A stretch of 64,000 bases of DNA, from positions 1 to 64,000 of the forward strand of contig JAAWCE010000001.1 of assembly GCA_022793065.1 (NCBI GenBank). Direction: 5' to 3'. The DNA is from Lachnospiraceae bacterium. GTDB lineage: Bacteria > Bacillota > Clostridia > Lachnospirales > Lachnospiraceae. The translations under genes and the position numbers were made by a program. Every line of letters begins with the position of its first letter. The stretch's first letter is position 1. This document shows, one piece after another, positions 63,347 through 64,000 of the stretch. The notes below the pieces were generated by a model that was not told the origin of the DNA, ran no database searches, and saw nothing but the letters and a program-made list of their open reading frames with translations.

Positions 63347-64000
63347 ATGGGAAAGAAAGTAGTAATTATTTCTGGCATTAATCTGATAGATGGGGGACCG
63401 ATTTCCATCTATTTGGATTTTTTGGCATCTGTCGTTCAGGGCGGGTATAGCGATAAATTTAAAATCATTGCTTTGGTAGGAAAAAAGGAATTATTTTCTG
63501 CATTTGAGAATGAGATTGAACTAATAGAATTTAGAAAGTCAAAGCAAGCATGGTTATATAGGCTGTATTACGAATATATTTATTTTAATAAATTATCTCA
63601 AAGGTTAAAACCATATATTTGGATTTCTTTGCATGATGTTACTCCAAATGTAAAATCTGTGCATAGGTATGTTTATTGCCATAATCCCAGTCCGTTTCAT
63701 AAGATGGGAATAAAGGATGTGAAATATGGGGTTAAGTATTATTTGTTTTCCAAATTATATAAATATTTATATGCGATTAATATTAGAAAAAATGATGCTG
63801 TCATTGTACAACAAGATTGGATGCGTAAGGAATTTATAAAAATGTATAAGTTGAAAAAAGTTATAGTAGCAAGACCGTCTGTATCGGATGTGCAAATTAT
63901 CCCAGATGCCTCAAGACCACAGGATAATTTGTTTGTGTGTCCTTCATTTCCCAGGTATTATAAAAATTTTCAAGTTGTATGCGAGGCTGCAAAAATTCTG
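63347..64000 (+). CDS. glycosyltransferase family 4, truncated by window end
   Basis: The first 218 codons of a GT4-type enzyme. It begins MGKKVVIISGINLIDGGPIS with the glycine-rich acceptor loop and continues RYVYCHNPSPFHKMG and DAVIVQQDWMRKEF, typical of this family's first domain. The second domain starts at NLFVCPSFPRYYKNF near the window end. The ribosome site is AAGAGG, eight bases before the ATG. Hairpins at 63304-63321 and 63317-63337 precede it. Confidence 0.85.
   Translation, partial: MGKKVVIISGINLIDGGPISIYLDFLASVVQGGYSDKFKIIALVGKKELFSAFENEIELIEFRKSKQAWLYRLYYEYIYFNKLSQRLKPYIWISLHDVTPNVKSVHRYVYCHNPSPFHKMGIKDVKYGVKYYLFSKLYKYLYAINIRKNDAVIVQQDWMRKEFIKMYKLKKVIVARPSVSDVQIIPDASRPQDNLFVCPSFPRYYKNFQVVCEAAKIL

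Overview
The window reads as a chromosomal segment from a gut-type Clostridia bacterium, most likely Lachnospiraceae. This rests on gene content (galactitol-1-phosphate dehydrogenase, UxuA, class B sortase, Rpn and AAA-ATPase/PD-(D/E)XK families), moderate AT-richness, strong AGGAGG ribosome sites and TTGACA/TATAAT promoters. No 16S rRNA gene is present, so genus is not resolved.

Layout. 1-2.5 kb is the right end of an integrated element (small phage-type genes, dUTPase, tyrosine integrase) abutting the 3' end of a tRNA-Thr(GGU). 2.6-10.3 kb is housekeeping: a coiled-coil protein, a class A penicillin-binding protein, a YigZ-family protein, MgtE, a C39-like protein and a galactitol-P dehydrogenase. 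10.7-13.7 kb carries two site-specific recombinases, one tyrosine and one large serine type. 15.3-26.4 kb is surface-polysaccharide operon 1. 26.5-45.5 kb is mixed: Rpn nuclease, GNAT, asparaginase, mannonate dehydratase, a ~4000-residue secreted pectin-degrading protein, sortase B and an AAA ATPase. 46.2-59.9 kb is polysaccharide operon 2. From 60.8 kb to the end is polysaccharide operon 3, which runs off the window.

Main discovery. Each polysaccharide operon is preceded by a 396-466 bp segment bounded by the same inverted repeat. The repeat has perfect 8-bp arms TTCGCAGA and TCTGCGAA around a 9-bp centre WTANNNTAA. All six sites fit this formula. Each segment holds one consensus promoter (TTGACA, 17 bp, TATAAT), two pairs of GGTCA-type repeats spaced 12-13 bp, and the same 46-47 bp between the last repeat and the inverted repeat. 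In segments 1 and 2 the promoter points away from its operon; in segment 3 it points into it. These look like three invertible promoters read in the state OFF, OFF, ON. The three central bases differ between segments but match within each pair, which would keep recombination local. The two recombinases upstream are candidate invertases.

A second switching layer may sit inside the operons. Runs of 8-9 G occur only in surface-glycan and surface-protein genes. Three glycosyltransferase genes are out of frame by one base at or beside such a run, and the operon 1 flippase is out of frame at an A7 run. Assembly error in homopolymers is the main alternative.

Operons 1 and 2 each encode their own flippase (Wzx) and polymerase (Wzy), glycosyltransferases and acyltransferases. 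No initiating phosphoglycosyltransferase or chain-length regulator was seen in the window, so the operons probably share those from elsewhere. Promoter inversion would then choose which glycan is built.
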